Below, piece by piece: positions 6,980 to 16,105 of a DNA stretch of 64,000 nt (its first letter is position 1; each line of letters opens with the position of its first letter). Origin of the DNA: Iamia sp. SCSIO 61187 (GTDB lineage Bacteria > Actinomycetota > Acidimicrobiia > Acidimicrobiales > Iamiaceae); the NCBI RefSeq assembly GCF_019443745.1, contig NZ_CP050948.1, positions 2,918,001 to 2,982,000 of the forward strand. Direction: 5' to 3'. The position numbers and the translations under genes are program-made. Under the pieces are notes generated by a model that had not been told where the DNA came from, made no database searches, and saw only the letters and a list, made by a program, of their open reading frames with translations.

Positions 6980-9049
6980 ATGCCGTCGTTCGGTCCGGAC
7001 CGCATCCGCAACGTCGCCCTGGTGGGCCACGCCGGGGCGGGCAAGACGACCCTCGCCGAGGCCCTCCTCCACCTGTCCGGGGCCATCTCCCGGCGGGGGT
7101 CGGTCGAGGACGGCACCACGGTCAGCGACCACGACCCGGCCGAGAAGGCCCGGAAGCACTCGGTGACGCTGTCGGTGCTGCCGTTCGAGTGGAAGGGCCA
7201 CCGCATCACCCTCCTGGACACCCCCGGCGACCCCGACTTCGCCTCCGACGTCGAGGCCGCCCTCCGGGTCGCCGACCTGGCCGTGTTCGTCGTCAGCGCC
7301 GTCGACGGCGTGCAGGTCGGCACCGAGGCGGCGTGGCGGGCCGCGGCCGCCCACGGCGTCCCCCGGATGGTCTTCGTCAGCAAGCTCGACCGCGAGCGGG
7401 CCTCGTTCGACGCCACCCTGGAGGCCCTGCGGGACCGCTTCGGCGCCGGCGTGGCTCCGCTCGAGCTGCCCATCGGGGCCGAGGGCGGGTTCCGGGGCGT
7501 GGCCGACCTGCTGAGCGACACCGCGTACAGCTACTCCGAGGGCACGGCGACGACGGGGGAGATCCCCGCCGACATGGAGGAGCAGGAGCACCGGGTCCAC
7601 GACAACCTGGTCGAGGGCATCGTCGTGGCCGACGACGACCTGCTCGAGCGCTACCTCGAGGGCGACGTCCCGAGCGTCGAGGAGCTCGAGCGCACCCTCG
7701 CCGCCGGGGTCGACGACGCCACCGTCTTCCCGGTCGTCTGCGGGTCCGCCACCGCCGAGATCGCCGTCGATCGCCTGGCCGACTTCATCTGCGAGATCGG
7801 GCCCTCGCCCCTCGACCGGCCGCCGATCACCGTCACCGCCGGCGACACCACCGTCGACATCGCCCCCGACCCGGAGGGCCCCCCGCTGGCGTTCGTGTTC
7901 AAGACCGTCGCCGACCAGTTCGTCGGCCACCTCTCGATGTTCCGCGTGCTGAGCGGGACGATCCGGGGCGACGATCACCTCGTCAACACCCGGTCGGGCG
8001 CCGACGAGCGGCTCCACGCCCTCGTCCGGGTGCGTGGCGCCGACCAGGAGCCGGTCACCGAGCTGATCGCCGGCGAGATCGGCGCCGTGGCCAAGCTGTC
8101 GGCCACCCTCACCGGCGACACCCTCGCCCCGCGGGGCCGTCCGGTGGCGGCGGCACCGCTCGAGCCGCCCGAGGCCGTGCACGCCGTGGCCATCTCCGCC
8201 CGCACCCCGGCCGACGAGGACCGGCTGGCCCCCGCCCTCCACCGGCTGGTCGAGGAGGATCCCGGCATCCGGGTGCGGCGCGACGACGAGACGCACCAGA
8301 CGCTCCTGTGCGGGGTGGGCGAGGCCCACGTCGGTCTCGCCCTGGAGCGGCTGGAGGCGAAGTTCGGCGTCGGCGTCGACGTGGGGGACGTCGCCGTCGC
8401 CTACCGGGAGACGATCACGGGCGAGGCCCAGGCCGAGGGCCGCCACAAGAAGCAGACCGGCGGCCACGGCCAGTTCGCGGTGTGCACCCTGGCCGTCGCC
8501 CCCGTCGAGCGGGGGGCGGGCTTCGGCTTCGCCAGCACCGTCGTCGGCGGGGCCATCTCCAAGGGCTACATCTCGGCCGTGCAGAAGGGCGTCGAGGAGA
8601 CGATGGCCCGGGGCGGGCCCCTGGGCCACCCGGTCGTCGACGTCCACGTCACCGTCACCGACGGCAAGGAGCACGCCGTCGACTCGTCGGAGATGGCGTT
8701 CCGGGCCGCCGCCCGCCTGGCCCTCCTCGACGCCCTCGCCGCCGCCGGGCCGAGCCTCCTCGAGCCGACCAGCCGGGTGGAGGTCACCGTCCCCGCCGAC
8801 GCCCAGGGCGACGTGATGGGCGACCTCACCGCCCGACGGGGCCGGATCGAGGGGGCCGAGGCGGGCGCCGACGGCGAGCAGGTGGTCATCGCCCGGGTCC
8901 CCACCTCCGAGATGCGCCGCTACGCCGTCGAGCTGCGGTCGCTCACCGGGGGACGGGGTCGGTTCCGGGTCGAGCCCGCCGGCTACGAGCCGCTCCCCGA
9001 CCACCTGGTGGAGCAGGCCCGCCGCCAGCAGGCCGACGCCGACGACTAG
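6980..9049 (+). CDS. EF-G2-type translation GTPase (elongation factor G-like)
   Basis: A 689-residue five-domain EF-G relative. Seen in order: the P-loop GHAGAGKTT, the G3 segment DTPGDPDF, the G4 variant SKLD instead of NKxD, domain II, and the C-terminal EF-G domains (GQFAVCTL, KGYISAVQKGVEETM, VMGDLTARRG). The G3 histidine used for GTP hydrolysis in canonical EF-G (DTPGHVDF) is aspartate here. Actinobacterial EF-G2 proteins commonly lack that histidine, so this is a paralogue rather than the translocase. ATG 6980 follows a strong AGGAGG site. A TACCCT box at 6944-6949 fits a short leader. No partner gene is evident. Confidence 0.88.
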   Translation: MPSFGPDRIRNVALVGHAGAGKTTLAEALLHLSGAISRRGSVEDGTTVSDHDPAEKARKHSVTLSVLPFEWKGHRITLLDTPGDPDFASDVEAALRVADLAVFVVSAVDGVQVGTEAAWRAAAAHGVPRMVFVSKLDRERASFDATLEALRDRFGAGVAPLELPIGAEGGFRGVADLLSDTAYSYSEGTATTGEIPADMEEQEHRVHDNLVEGIVVADDDLLERYLEGDVPSVEELERTLAAGVDDATVFPVVCGSATAEIAVDRLADFICEIGPSPLDRPPITVTAGDTTVDIAPDPEGPPLAFVFKTVADQFVGHLSMFRVLSGTIRGDDHLVNTRSGADERLHALVRVRGADQEPVTELIAGEIGAVAKLSATLTGDTLAPRGRPVAAAPLEPPEAVHAVAISARTPADEDRLAPALHRLVEEDPGIRVRRDDETHQTLLCGVGEAHVGLALERLEAKFGVGVDVGDVAVAYRETITGEAQAEGRHKKQTGGHGQFAVCTLAVAPVERGAGFGFASTVVGGAISKGYISAVQKGVEETMARGGPLGHPVVDVHVTVTDGKEHAVDSSEMAFRAAARLALLDALAAAGPSLLEPTSRVEVTVPADAQGDVMGDLTARRGRIEGAEAGADGEQVVIARVPTSEMRRYAVELRSLTGGRGRFRVEPAGYEPLPDHLVEQARRQQADADD

Positions 9050-9058
9050 AGCGGGGCC

Positions 9059-9643
9059 CTACTCGCCGGTCTTGAAGGGGACGCCGGTCCCGGTGAGCTC
9101 GCCGTCGAGCTCGCTCCAGTCCTCGGGGTTGTCCTCGACGAACCAGTCGATGACCTCGCCGTCGACCCCGTCGACCAGGACCAGGGCCCGGCGCTCGGGC
9201 GGGTTCTCGGCCGAGTAGCAGAGGATCCGCCACGTGGGCCGGCTGCGCAGCCCGCGCCAGCCCATCTGGGCCGAGGCGTGACCGACCGGGAAGCCGACGG
9301 TGCGGGTGGCCACGACCAGGGCGTCCTGCTCGTCGACGTCGAGGTCGAACCCCGACGCCAGGCAGTAGGCGCCGGCGGCGACCAGAGCGGCGGCGGCCCA
9401 CAGGAGGCCCTCGTTCACGACCGAGGCGTCGTCGCCCCGCCGCCACACCCAGAAGGCGACGCAGGCCGCGGCCATCGCCAGGTAGAGGTAGCCCGGCACC
9501 CGCCGGCGGTTGTTGTTGGGGAAGACGTAGGGGCCGACGAATCCGGAGACGTCGAGGTCGTCGGGGAGGGCGTCGGTGACCTCGGCGTCGGACGTCGCCC
9601 CCTCCGCATGCTCCTCGGGGGTGGTCTCGTCGTCGGTGGGCAC
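9059..9643 (-). CDS. Two-helix membrane protein of unknown function
   Basis: A 194-residue protein. It has an acidic N-terminus, two hydrophobic helices near residues 51-66 and 77-98 joined by a short charged loop, then a soluble domain of about 95 residues with no family I recognise. The end holds a run of acidic and Trp residues. The start is GTG 9643, supported by TAGGTT six bases upstream. It ends ten bases after the EF-G2 gene in convergent orientation and is next to the HIT/thrS pair, but no functional link is visible. Confidence 0.75.
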   Translation of the reverse strand: MPTDDETTPEEHAEGATSDAEVTDALPDDLDVSGFVGPYVFPNNNRRRVPGYLYLAMAAACVAFWVWRRGDDASVVNEGLLWAAAALVAAGAYCLASGFDLDVDEQDALVVATRTVGFPVGHASAQMGWRGLRSRPTWRILCYSAENPPERRALVLVDGVDGEVIDWFVEDNPEDWSELDGELTGTGVPFKTGE

Positions 9644-9649
9644 GGGCCG

Positions 9650-9655
9650 AACCTA
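9650..9655 (-). promoter_or_regulatory. -10 box of the two-helix membrane protein gene (leaderless)
   Basis: TAGGTT on the minus strand, six bases before GTG 9643. It overlaps the stop codon of the HIT gene (9653-9655). Confidence 0.5.
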
Positions 9656-10237
9656 CCGAGCGGGCCAGGCGGCGGTCACCTTGCGGTGCGTCACCGCCAG
9701 CGGCTCGGGGAGGACGCGGGCCTCGGCGACCGAGGTCATGAAGTTGGCGTCGGCCGCCCAGCGGGGCAGGACGTGCACGTGCAGGTGGTCGGGGACGCCC
9801 GCGCCGGCGGCCGTCCCGAGGTTGAGGCCGACGTTGACGCCGTCGGGCTCGTAGGCGGCGCGCACGGCGGCGACGGCGTCGTGGACGGTCGCCCACAGCT
9901 CGGTGGTCTCCGCCGCCGAGAGGTCGGCCAGGTCGGCGACGGCCCGGTTGGGCAGCACCAGGAGGTGGCCGGACCCGTAGGGGAAGGCGTTCAGGACGAC
10001 CGAGACGGTGGGGCCCCGCCGCACGACGTGGGCCTCCTCGTCGGGGACGTCGGCGGCGAGGATCCGCTCGAACAGGCTCAGCCCGGCGGCGTCGCGGCGC
10101 AGCTCGGCGTCGTCGGTCGAGATCCGGGCGATGTACTCACCCCGCCACCCGGCCCACAGCCGGGCCAGGCCGGGCGGTGGGCCGCCACCGGCCTCGGCCG
10201 CGGAGGGGCTCACGTCCGGCCGGGTCCGGTCGCTCAC
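9653..10237 (-). CDS. HIT family nucleotide hydrolase/phosphorylase
   Basis: A 194-residue histidine-triad protein ending its catalytic motif in HLHVHVLP. The preceding [16 protein letters not shown] block is typical of the actinobacterial AP4A-phosphorylase-like branch. Such enzymes cleave dinucleoside polyphosphates or nucleotidyl adducts. The GTG at 10237 overlaps the thrS stop by four bases (GTGA), so the two are translated in sequence. Aminoacyl-tRNA synthetases make AP4A as a by-product, which makes the pairing sensible, although that link is inference. Confidence 0.9.
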   Translation of the reverse strand: MSDRTRPDVSPSAAEAGGGPPPGLARLWAGWRGEYIARISTDDAELRRDAAGLSLFERILAADVPDEEAHVVRRGPTVSVVLNAFPYGSGHLLVLPNRAVADLADLSAAETTELWATVHDAVAAVRAAYEPDGVNVGLNLGTAAGAGVPDHLHVHVLPRWAADANFMTSVAEARVLPEPLAVTHRKVTAAWPAR

Positions 10238-12267
10238 CGTCCGCCGGTCTGGGCCAGGACCTCGACCCGCAGGCGCTGCTCGAAGTCGTCGACGGACACG
10301 CCCCGCTCGACCTCGCCGCCCCGGGGGTTGACCCCCACGGTCCCGGCGGCCACGTCGTCGTCGCCCACGACGAGGATGTAGGGCAGCTTCTCGCCCTTGC
10401 CCTTGCGGATGCGGTTGCCCAGCTTCTCGGAGGCGTCGGCCACGTCGGCCCGGAAGCCCTCGGCCCGCAGGCGGTCGGCGACGCGGTCGGCGTAGGCCAT
10501 GTGGTCGTCGCGCACGGGCAGCACCCGGACCTGCACGGGGGCGAGCCAGGTGGGGAAGGCGCCGGCGTAGTGCTCGAGCAGGACGCCGAAGAACCGCTCG
10601 ATCGATCCGAACAGGGCCCGGTGGATCATCACCGGCGTGTGGCGGGCGCCGTCGGAGCCGACGTACTCCAGACCGAACAGGCCCGGCGTCTGGAAGTCGA
10701 CCTGGATCGTCGACATCTGCCAGCTGCGGCCGATGGCGTCGCGCACCTGGACGGAGATCTTGGGGCCGTAGAAGGCGGCACCGCCCGGGTCGGGGACCAG
10801 CTCGAGGCCGGAGGCCTCGGCCGCGGCCCGGAGCATCTCGGTGGCCTCCTCCCAGTCCTCGTCGGCGCCGACGAACTTGTCGCTGTCGCCCTTGGTCGAG
10901 AGCTCCAGGGCGAAGTCGTCGAGCCCGTAGTCCCGCAGCAGGCCGAGCACGAAGTCGAGGAGGCTCTTGAGCTCGTCGGCCATCTGCTCCTTGGTGCAGT
11001 AGATGTGGCTGTCGTCCTGGGTCATGCCCCGCACCCGCGTCAGCCCGTGGATCACGCCGGACTTCTCGTACCGGTAGACGCTGCCGAACTCGAAGAGCCG
11101 CAGCGGGAGGTCGCGGTAGCTCTTCAGCCCCGATCGGAAGATCAGGGAGTGGAACGGGCAGTTCATGGGCTTGGCGTAGTAGTCGACGCCCTCGGCCCCG
11201 CCCTCGTCGGCGAAGTGCATGGGCGGGAACATGCCGTCGGCGTACCACTGGAGGTGGCCGGAGATCTTGAACAGGTCGGCCTTGGCGATGTGCGGCGAGT
11301 AGACGAACTCGTAGCCCGCGGCCTCGTGGCGGCGCCGCGAGTAGTCCTCCATGATCCGCCGGATGATCCCGCCCTTGGGGTGGAAGACAGCGAGGCCGGA
11401 CCCGATCTCGTCGGGGAAGCTGAACAGGTCGAGCTCGACGCCGAGCTTGCGGTGGTCGCGCAGGGCGGCCTGCTCGAGGCGCTCGAGGTGGGCGGCCAGG
11501 TCGGCCTTCGACGCCCACGCCGTCCCGTAGATGCGCTGGAGCTGGGGCTTCGAGTCGTCGCCCCGCCAGTAGGCGCCGGCGATCCGCGTGAGCTGGAAGT
11601 GGCCGAGGTGGGTCTTGGTGTCGGGGACGTGCGGGCCCCGGCACAGGTCGATGAACCCCGGGTAGCCCCGGAACGGCGGCCGCTCCTTGGGCTGGTGGGG
11701 CGGGTTCTCGTAGGTGCGGGCGATGCCGGTCTCCGTGACCGACGTGGGGTCCTCGGCCTCGCCGTCGATGATCTCCAGCTTGAACGGGTGGTCGGCGAAG
11801 ACCTCCCGGGCCCGGTCGTTGTCGATGTCGACGCGGACGAAGGGCTGGGACTCGGCCATGATCTCGCGCATCCGGGCCTCGATGCGGGGGAGGTCCTCGG
11901 GCGCGAAGGTGGCCGGCTTGCCGTCGGCCCCGGCCGGCAGCTGGAAGTCGTAGTAGAAGCCGTCCTCGATCGGCGGGCCGATGGCGAAGGTGGCCCCCGG
12001 GAACAGGTCGAGCACGGCCTGGGCCAGGACGTGCGTCGTGGAGTGGCGGATCGTGGAGAGGCCCCGCGGGCTGTCGGCCGTGACGATCTCGACCGTGTCG
12101 CCGTCCTCGACCGGCCACACCAGGTCGCGCTCGACCCCGTTGACGACGCCGATGACCGCCGCCTTGGCCAGCCGTCGCCCGATCGACTCGGCCACGCCGC
12201 CGACGGTGGTCCCCGCGGCCACCTGGCGCGAGGAACCGTCGGGCAGCGAGATCGTGATGTCGGACAT
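10234..12267 (-). CDS. thrS: Threonyl-tRNA synthetase
   Basis: A 677-residue full-length class II synthetase. It has an N-terminal TGS domain ([16 protein letters not shown]), the editing domain with [11 protein letters not shown] and DLCRGPHVP, the catalytic core ([52 protein letters not shown]) and the anticodon-binding end. It charges tRNA-Thr with threonine and removes mischarged serine. ATG 12267 lies seven bases after a TACTGT box, so the message is probably leaderless and has no room for a T-box. The HIT gene follows with a four-base overlap. Confidence 0.97.
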   Translation of the reverse strand: MSDITISLPDGSSRQVAAGTTVGGVAESIGRRLAKAAVIGVVNGVERDLVWPVEDGDTVEIVTADSPRGLSTIRHSTTHVLAQAVLDLFPGATFAIGPPIEDGFYYDFQLPAGADGKPATFAPEDLPRIEARMREIMAESQPFVRVDIDNDRAREVFADHPFKLEIIDGEAEDPTSVTETGIARTYENPPHQPKERPPFRGYPGFIDLCRGPHVPDTKTHLGHFQLTRIAGAYWRGDDSKPQLQRIYGTAWASKADLAAHLERLEQAALRDHRKLGVELDLFSFPDEIGSGLAVFHPKGGIIRRIMEDYSRRRHEAAGYEFVYSPHIAKADLFKISGHLQWYADGMFPPMHFADEGGAEGVDYYAKPMNCPFHSLIFRSGLKSYRDLPLRLFEFGSVYRYEKSGVIHGLTRVRGMTQDDSHIYCTKEQMADELKSLLDFVLGLLRDYGLDDFALELSTKGDSDKFVGADEDWEEATEMLRAAAEASGLELVPDPGGAAFYGPKISVQVRDAIGRSWQMSTIQVDFQTPGLFGLEYVGSDGARHTPVMIHRALFGSIERFFGVLLEHYAGAFPTWLAPVQVRVLPVRDDHMAYADRVADRLRAEGFRADVADASEKLGNRIRKGKGEKLPYILVVGDDDVAAGTVGVNPRGGEVERGVSVDDFEQRLRVEVLAQTGGR

Positions 12268-12274
12268 GACGGCG

Positions 12275-12280
12275 ACAGTA
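12275..12280 (-). promoter_or_regulatory. -10 box of thrS (leaderless)
   Basis: TACTGT on the minus strand, seven bases before ATG 12267. Confidence 0.55.
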
Positions 12281-12340
12281 CAGACCACCCCCCGATCCCA
12301 TCGAAGGAGAAGCCCCCGGTCGGGCCCGTGCCCGCCCGCC

Positions 12341-12346
12341 TACCCT
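12341..12346 (+). promoter_or_regulatory. -10 box of methyltransferase gene (leaderless)
   Basis: TACCCT eight bases before GTG 12355, supporting that unusual repeat-containing start. Confidence 0.5.
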
Positions 12347-12354
12347 CGGGCGGC

Positions 12355-12417
12355 GTGAGCGAGCGGAGCGAGCGACCAGACGGCACGAGCGAGCGAGCAG
12401 ACGGCACGAGCGATCCG
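12355..12417. repeat. GAGC-rich repeat at methyltransferase start
   Basis: GTGAGCGAGCGGAGCGAGCG followed by two copies of a GAGCGAGCNN-AGACGGCAC-type unit. It encodes a Ser-Glu-Arg rich N-terminus. The same opening is found on the minus strand at 16043-16105. Confidence 0.75.
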
Positions 12418-13278
12418 GGGGACGACGCGTGGGCCGGTGACCGGGTCGCCCGGTGGCTGCGCCAGGCCGAGGGGCTCGAGGTCCAGCTGGCGCCGGTGTC
12501 GGAGGTGCTCTTCGCCACCGCCGCCCTGGCGCCGGGCGAGCGGGTGCTCGACGTCGGGTGCGGCACCGGCCCGACGACCCGCGAGGCGGCGGCCCGGGTG
12601 GGTCCGGACGGGTCGGTGATCGGTCTCGACGTCTCCGCCGCCATGCTCGAGGCGGCCGCCGCCGCCCCGGTGCCCGAGGGGGCGGCGCCCGTCGAGTGGG
12701 TCACGGCCGACGCCGTCACCTGGGCGCCGCCGGAGGCCGCCGTCGACGCCGTCATCTCCCGGTTCGGTGTCATGTTCTTCAGCGACCCGCCCACCGCCTT
12801 CGCCAACCTCGCCGCCGCCACCCGTCCCGGCGGCCGCCTCGCCGTCGCCGTCTGGGCCCGGCGCGACGAGTCGGGCCTGTTCGCGGTGCCGCTCCACGCC
12901 GCCCTCGGCGTCCTCCGGGCCCACGACGTCCCCGTCCCGGCCGGGCTGCCCGAGGACGGAGGGCCCTTCTCGCTAGGAGACGGGGCAGCGTCGGTGGCCC
13001 TCCTCGAGGGCGCCGGGTGGGCCGACGCCGCCGCCGTCTCCCACCGCCTCGACCTGCCCTTCGGCGGCGGCCTGCCACCCCGGGCCGCGGCCGAGGCGGC
13101 TGTCGACTTCGGACCGACCCGCGTCGCCCTCGAGGGGCTGGCCGACGACGTCGTGGCGGCGGCGGTCGACGCCATCGCCGAGGCCCTCGCCGGCCACGTC
13201 GACGGGTCCGGCCACGTCGTCCTCGGCGGTCACGTGATCGTCCTCACCGCCACCAAGCCCGACCCGTCGCGGGGCTGA
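12355..13278 (+). CDS. Class I SAM-dependent methyltransferase
   Basis: A 307-residue methyltransferase with motif I VLDVGCGTGPTTREAA, an acidic residue ending strand 2 (VIGLDVS) and motif IV-like DAVISRFGVMFF. The domain resembles the UbiE/Methyltransf_11 group; the acceptor is unknown. The first ~20 residues (SERSER...GTSERADGTS) are a low-complexity repeat also found at the start of mshC. Its last 306 bases are antisense to the C-terminal coding part of the DedA gene, an unusually long convergent overlap. GTG 12355 is the only workable start before motif I and has a TACCCT box. Confidence 0.87.
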   Translation: MSERSERPDGTSERADGTSDPGDDAWAGDRVARWLRQAEGLEVQLAPVSEVLFATAALAPGERVLDVGCGTGPTTREAAARVGPDGSVIGLDVSAAMLEAAAAAPVPEGAAPVEWVTADAVTWAPPEAAVDAVISRFGVMFFSDPPTAFANLAAATRPGGRLAVAVWARRDESGLFAVPLHAALGVLRAHDVPVPAGLPEDGGPFSLGDGAASVALLEGAGWADAAAVSHRLDLPFGGGLPPRAAAEAAVDFGPTRVALEGLADDVVAAAVDAIAEALAGHVDGSGHVVLGGHVIVLTATKPDPSRG

Positions 13279-13857
13279 GGCCAGGCCCCGGCGGCGCGAG
13301 ACGAGGTGGATGACCACCGACACCACGCCGCCCAGGGCCAGGCCGCCGCCCATGGCGACGAGGGGGTCCTCGGACACCTGCCCGCCGACGGACCCGAGGG
13401 CCACACCGTTGGCCGCCCACAGCACGGCGCCCAGGGCCGCGGCCCGGGCGAAGCGGCGGCGGCGCAGGCCGAGGTAGCCGGCCGAGAAGGTGGTCGCCGT
13501 CCGCCCCCCGGGCACGAAGCGGGCGGTGATGATCACCTGCTCGCCGCGGGTCTCCAGGTGGTGGCCGGCCCAGGCGAGCAGCCGGCCGGGCCGACCCCGC
13601 ACGTCACCCGGGTCCCGCCACCGCCGGCGGGCGAGCCGGCCGAGCGCGAAGGACGTCACGTCGCCGACGAGGGCCCCGGCCGCGGCGGCGGCGCCGATCG
13701 CCCACGGGTCGAGGTCGCCGCTGGTGGCCAGGGCCGCCGCGGCGATGACGACCGACTCGCTGGGCAGGACGGGGAAGACGGCGTCGAGGGCCGAGAGGGC
13801 GAAGACGACGACGTACGCCCACGCCGCCAGGCTGGCGAGACCGGCGACGTCGAGCAT
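12973..13857 (-). CDS. DedA family membrane protein with unusual C-terminal extension
   Basis: A 294-residue reading frame. Residues 1-200 are a typical DedA/SNARE-associated protein with four to five hydrophobic segments and the signature ARFVPGGRTATTFSAGY; bacterial DedA proteins act in the inner membrane, some as lipid scramblases. Such proteins usually stop near 200 residues. Here no stop occurs until 12973, so the last ~95 residues are read antisense to the methyltransferase gene and look low-complexity. Either the extension is translated or a stop has been lost. ATG 13857 has a TACGGT box six bases before it. Confidence 0.83.
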   Translation of the reverse strand: MLDVAGLASLAAWAYVVVFALSALDAVFPVLPSESVVIAAAALATSGDLDPWAIGAAAAAGALVGDVTSFALGRLARRRWRDPGDVRGRPGRLLAWAGHHLETRGEQVIITARFVPGGRTATTFSAGYLGLRRRRFARAAALGAVLWAANGVALGSVGGQVSEDPLVAMGGGLALGGVVSVVIHLVSRRRGLASAPRRVGLGGGEDDHVTAEDDVAGPVDVAGEGLGDGVDRRRHDVVGQPLEGDAGRSEVDSRLGRGPGWQAAAEGQVEAVGDGGGVGPPGALEEGHRRCPVS

Positions 13858-13863
13858 CCCTCG

Positions 13864-13869
13864 ACCGTA
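13864..13869 (-). promoter_or_regulatory. -10 box of dedA (leaderless)
   Basis: TACGGT on the minus strand, six bases before ATG 13857. Confidence 0.5.
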
Positions 13870-13964
13870 CGGACGGCCGGTGTTCCCGTGAACGGTGGGA
13901 CCCCCCCAACCGGGGGTGGGGCCAGCCCCCCAGGGCGGCGGGGTGGTCGCGACGAGCGGTGCCG

Positions 13965-14837
13965 TCAGCTCGAGCGGCGGCGGGCCCCGGCCAGGGCGGC
14001 GGCTGCGCTCCGGGGCCGCTCCCCCGCACCCGTCTCGGGGTCGTCGACGGCGATCTCGTCGGGCTCGCCGGACCCGTGGCCGTGCCCGTTCGGCCCCGCC
14101 GGGTCGGAGACGTCCAGGTTCTGCCCGCCCACCTGGGCGACCTCGGCCGGCATGGTCTCGGCCTTCTTGGTGGCGTACTGGTTGACGTACTCCTGGCCCG
14201 ACATGTCGCGGATGGAGAACATCACCTCGTCGATGATCTGCCGGAGCACGAGGCGGTCGCCGGCCCGGTCCTCGAAGCGGTCCATGGCGATCGGCGCCCC
14301 GAAGCGGATGACGACGGGCCGGAACGGGGTCGGGTACCTGGCCTCGGGCGGCATGACGTCGCGCGCCCCGCGGATGCCCACCGGGATGATCGGGGCCCCC
14401 GTGCGCAGGGCCAGGCGGGCCGGACCGGTGTGGCCCTTGTAGAGGCGGCCGTCGCGGCTGCGGGTGCCCTCGGGGTAGATGCCGAACAGCTCGCCCCGCT
14501 CCAGCACCCGCTGGGCGGCGGACAGGGCCCGCTCCGACGCGCTGCCCCCACCCCGGTCGATGGGGATCATCCCCATGGCCGGGAACAGGTGCTTGGTCTT
14601 CCAGCTGTCCATGTACTCGGCCTTGCCCACGTAGGTGATGCGCCGGGGCAGGACGGACGGGACGAAGAACGAGTCGAGGACCGAGGTGTGGTTGGGGCAG
14701 ATGATCGCCGGTCCCTCGCGGGGGACGTTCTCGGCCCCCTCGACGTGGAACCGCCAGGTGAACGAGAAGAGGGGCTTGATGATGGCCTTGGCCACCGGGT
14801 ACAGCTGACCCGCCTCGCGCTCGCTCATCCCACGCAT
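13965..14837 (-). CDS. plsC: 1-acylglycerol-3-phosphate O-acyltransferase (PlsC family)
   Basis: A 290-residue acyltransferase. It has the HX4D motif in NHTSVLDSFF, the acceptor motif YPEGTRSRDG, and GAPIIPVGIRG. It would acylate lysophosphatidic acid or a similar lipid at the membrane. The last ~50 residues are a polar Gly/Asp/Arg tail outside the domain. Two starts are possible: ATG 14837, preceded by CACTGT at six bases, or ATG 14828. I prefer the first because it fits the leaderless pattern of this genome. No adjacent gene clearly shares its pathway. Confidence 0.87.
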   Translation of the reverse strand: MRGMSEREAGQLYPVAKAIIKPLFSFTWRFHVEGAENVPREGPAIICPNHTSVLDSFFVPSVLPRRITYVGKAEYMDSWKTKHLFPAMGMIPIDRGGGSASERALSAAQRVLERGELFGIYPEGTRSRDGRLYKGHTGPARLALRTGAPIIPVGIRGARDVMPPEARYPTPFRPVVIRFGAPIAMDRFEDRAGDRLVLRQIIDEVMFSIRDMSGQEYVNQYATKKAETMPAEVAQVGGQNLDVSDPAGPNGHGHGSGEPDEIAVDDPETGAGERPRSAAAALAGARRRSS

Positions 14838-14902
14838 GCTGCCACAGTGCTGCCCCTCTGGGGCACCCGTCACACGGAGGCGCAGGACAGGTGCGCCGCC
14901 CG

Positions 14903-16105
14903 CTACGGGAGGTGGCTGGCGGTCGGGCCCAGGACGTCCACTCCGAGCAGGGACGCAGCCGCCGAGACGCCCTCGCCCCGCCGGGCCGCGGCGTCGATGG
15001 CCGCCACCGCCGTGGGCGTGTCGAGGTCGTCGTCGAGCGCGGCCCGGACCTCGGAGAGGGCGGCGTCGCCCTCCCCCGCGTCGACCCAGCGTGCGAGCCG
15101 GGCCTCGCCCTCGGGCATCGCCGTGTCGTCCCACTCCCACTCGTGCCGGTAGTGGTGGGAGACGACGGCGAGGCGGATGGCCCGGGCGTCGTGGTGCTTG
15201 CGCAGCTCGCTGACGAAGGCCAGGTTGCCGAGCGACTTCGACATCTTCTCGCCGTCCATCCGCACCATGGCCTGGTGCATCCAGTGGCGGACGAAGGGCT
15301 CCCCGGTGGCCGCCTCGGACTGGGCCGCCTCGCACTCGTGGTGGGGGAAGATGAGGTCGGCGCCGCCGCCGTGCAGGTCGATGGTGGTGCCCAGCTCGCG
15401 GAGGGCCAGCGCCGAGCACTCGATGTGCCACCCCGGCCGACCCGGGCCCCACAGCGAGTCCCACGCCGGCTCGTCGTCGGCCGAGGGCTGCCACAGGATG
15501 AAGTCGAGGGGGTCGCGCTTGTTGGGGTCGTCGGGGTTGCCGCCCCGCTCGGCCGCCAGCCGGAGCATCTCGTCGCGGTCGAACCCGGACAGCGACCCGA
15601 ACCGGGGCGAGCTGGACACGTCGAAGTAGACGGCGCCCCCGGCGGCGTAGGCGTGGCCCTGGTCGATGACCATCCCGATGAAGCCGCGGATGTCGGGGAT
15701 GGCCGACGTCGCCCGGGGCTCGGACCACACGGGCAGCTGACCCAGGGCCTCCATGTCGTCGTCGAACTTGGCCACCTCGGCGGCGGCCAGGTCGAGGTAG
15801 TGGACGCCGATCTCGCGGGCCTTCTGGAGGATGGAGTCGTCGACGTCGGTGATGTTGCGGACGCAGCGGGTCTCGTGGCCCCGGTCCCGCAGCCGGCGCT
15901 GGAGGACGTCGTAGGTGATGTAGACGGCGGCGTGGCCGATGTGGGTCGCGTCGTACGGCGTGATGCCGCACGTGTACATGGTGACGACCTCGCACGGCGT
16001 GAAGGGCACGACCTCGCCCTTGGCCGTGTCGTACAGGCGCATGGGCCCGCCCGCGCCCCCGGTTCGCTCGCTCGCGCCCCCGGTTCGCTCGCTCCGCTCG
16101 CTCAC
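14903..16105 (-). CDS. mshC: MshC-type cysteine ligase (mycothiol synthesis) or CysRS paralogue
   Basis: A 400-residue class I synthetase-fold enzyme. The N-terminal motif MYTCGITPYDATHIGHAA is that of MshC rather than cysteinyl-tRNA synthetase (CGPTVYD...HIGHAR). The zinc-site and catalytic blocks PGWHIECSALAL and FPHHECEAAQ and the KMSKSLGNLAFVS loop are present. There is little sequence after the catalytic core, as expected for MshC (about 410 residues). MshC joins cysteine to GlcN-inositol with ATP. GTG 16105 overlaps the npdG stop (GTGA) and gives an SERSER-type N-terminus; ATG 16042 is the alternative start. A short CysRS remains possible. Confidence 0.8.
   Translation of the reverse strand: MSERSERTGGASERTGGAGGPMRLYDTAKGEVVPFTPCEVVTMYTCGITPYDATHIGHAAVYITYDVLQRRLRDRGHETRCVRNITDVDDSILQKAREIGVHYLDLAAAEVAKFDDDMEALGQLPVWSEPRATSAIPDIRGFIGMVIDQGHAYAAGGAVYFDVSSSPRFGSLSGFDRDEMLRLAAERGGNPDDPNKRDPLDFILWQPSADDEPAWDSLWGPGRPGWHIECSALALRELGTTIDLHGGGADLIFPHHECEAAQSEAATGEPFVRHWMHQAMVRMDGEKMSKSLGNLAFVSELRKHHDARAIRLAVVSHHYRHEWEWDDTAMPEGEARLARWVDAGEGDAALSEVRAALDDDLDTPTAVAAIDAAARRGEGVSAAASLLGVDVLGPTASHLP
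16043..16105. repeat. GAGC-rich repeat at mshC start
   Basis: On the minus strand this begins GTGAGCGAGCGGAGCGAGCG, then two copies of a GAACCGGGGGCGCGAGCG-like unit. The opening 20 bases are the same as at 12355, although the two proteins are unrelated. Confidence 0.75.

Noticed and set aside
10177-12354. Very long plus-strand open frame antisense to thrS that joins the methyltransferase.
   Set aside because: Antisense to a conserved synthetase; methyltransferase coding begins at GTG 12355.
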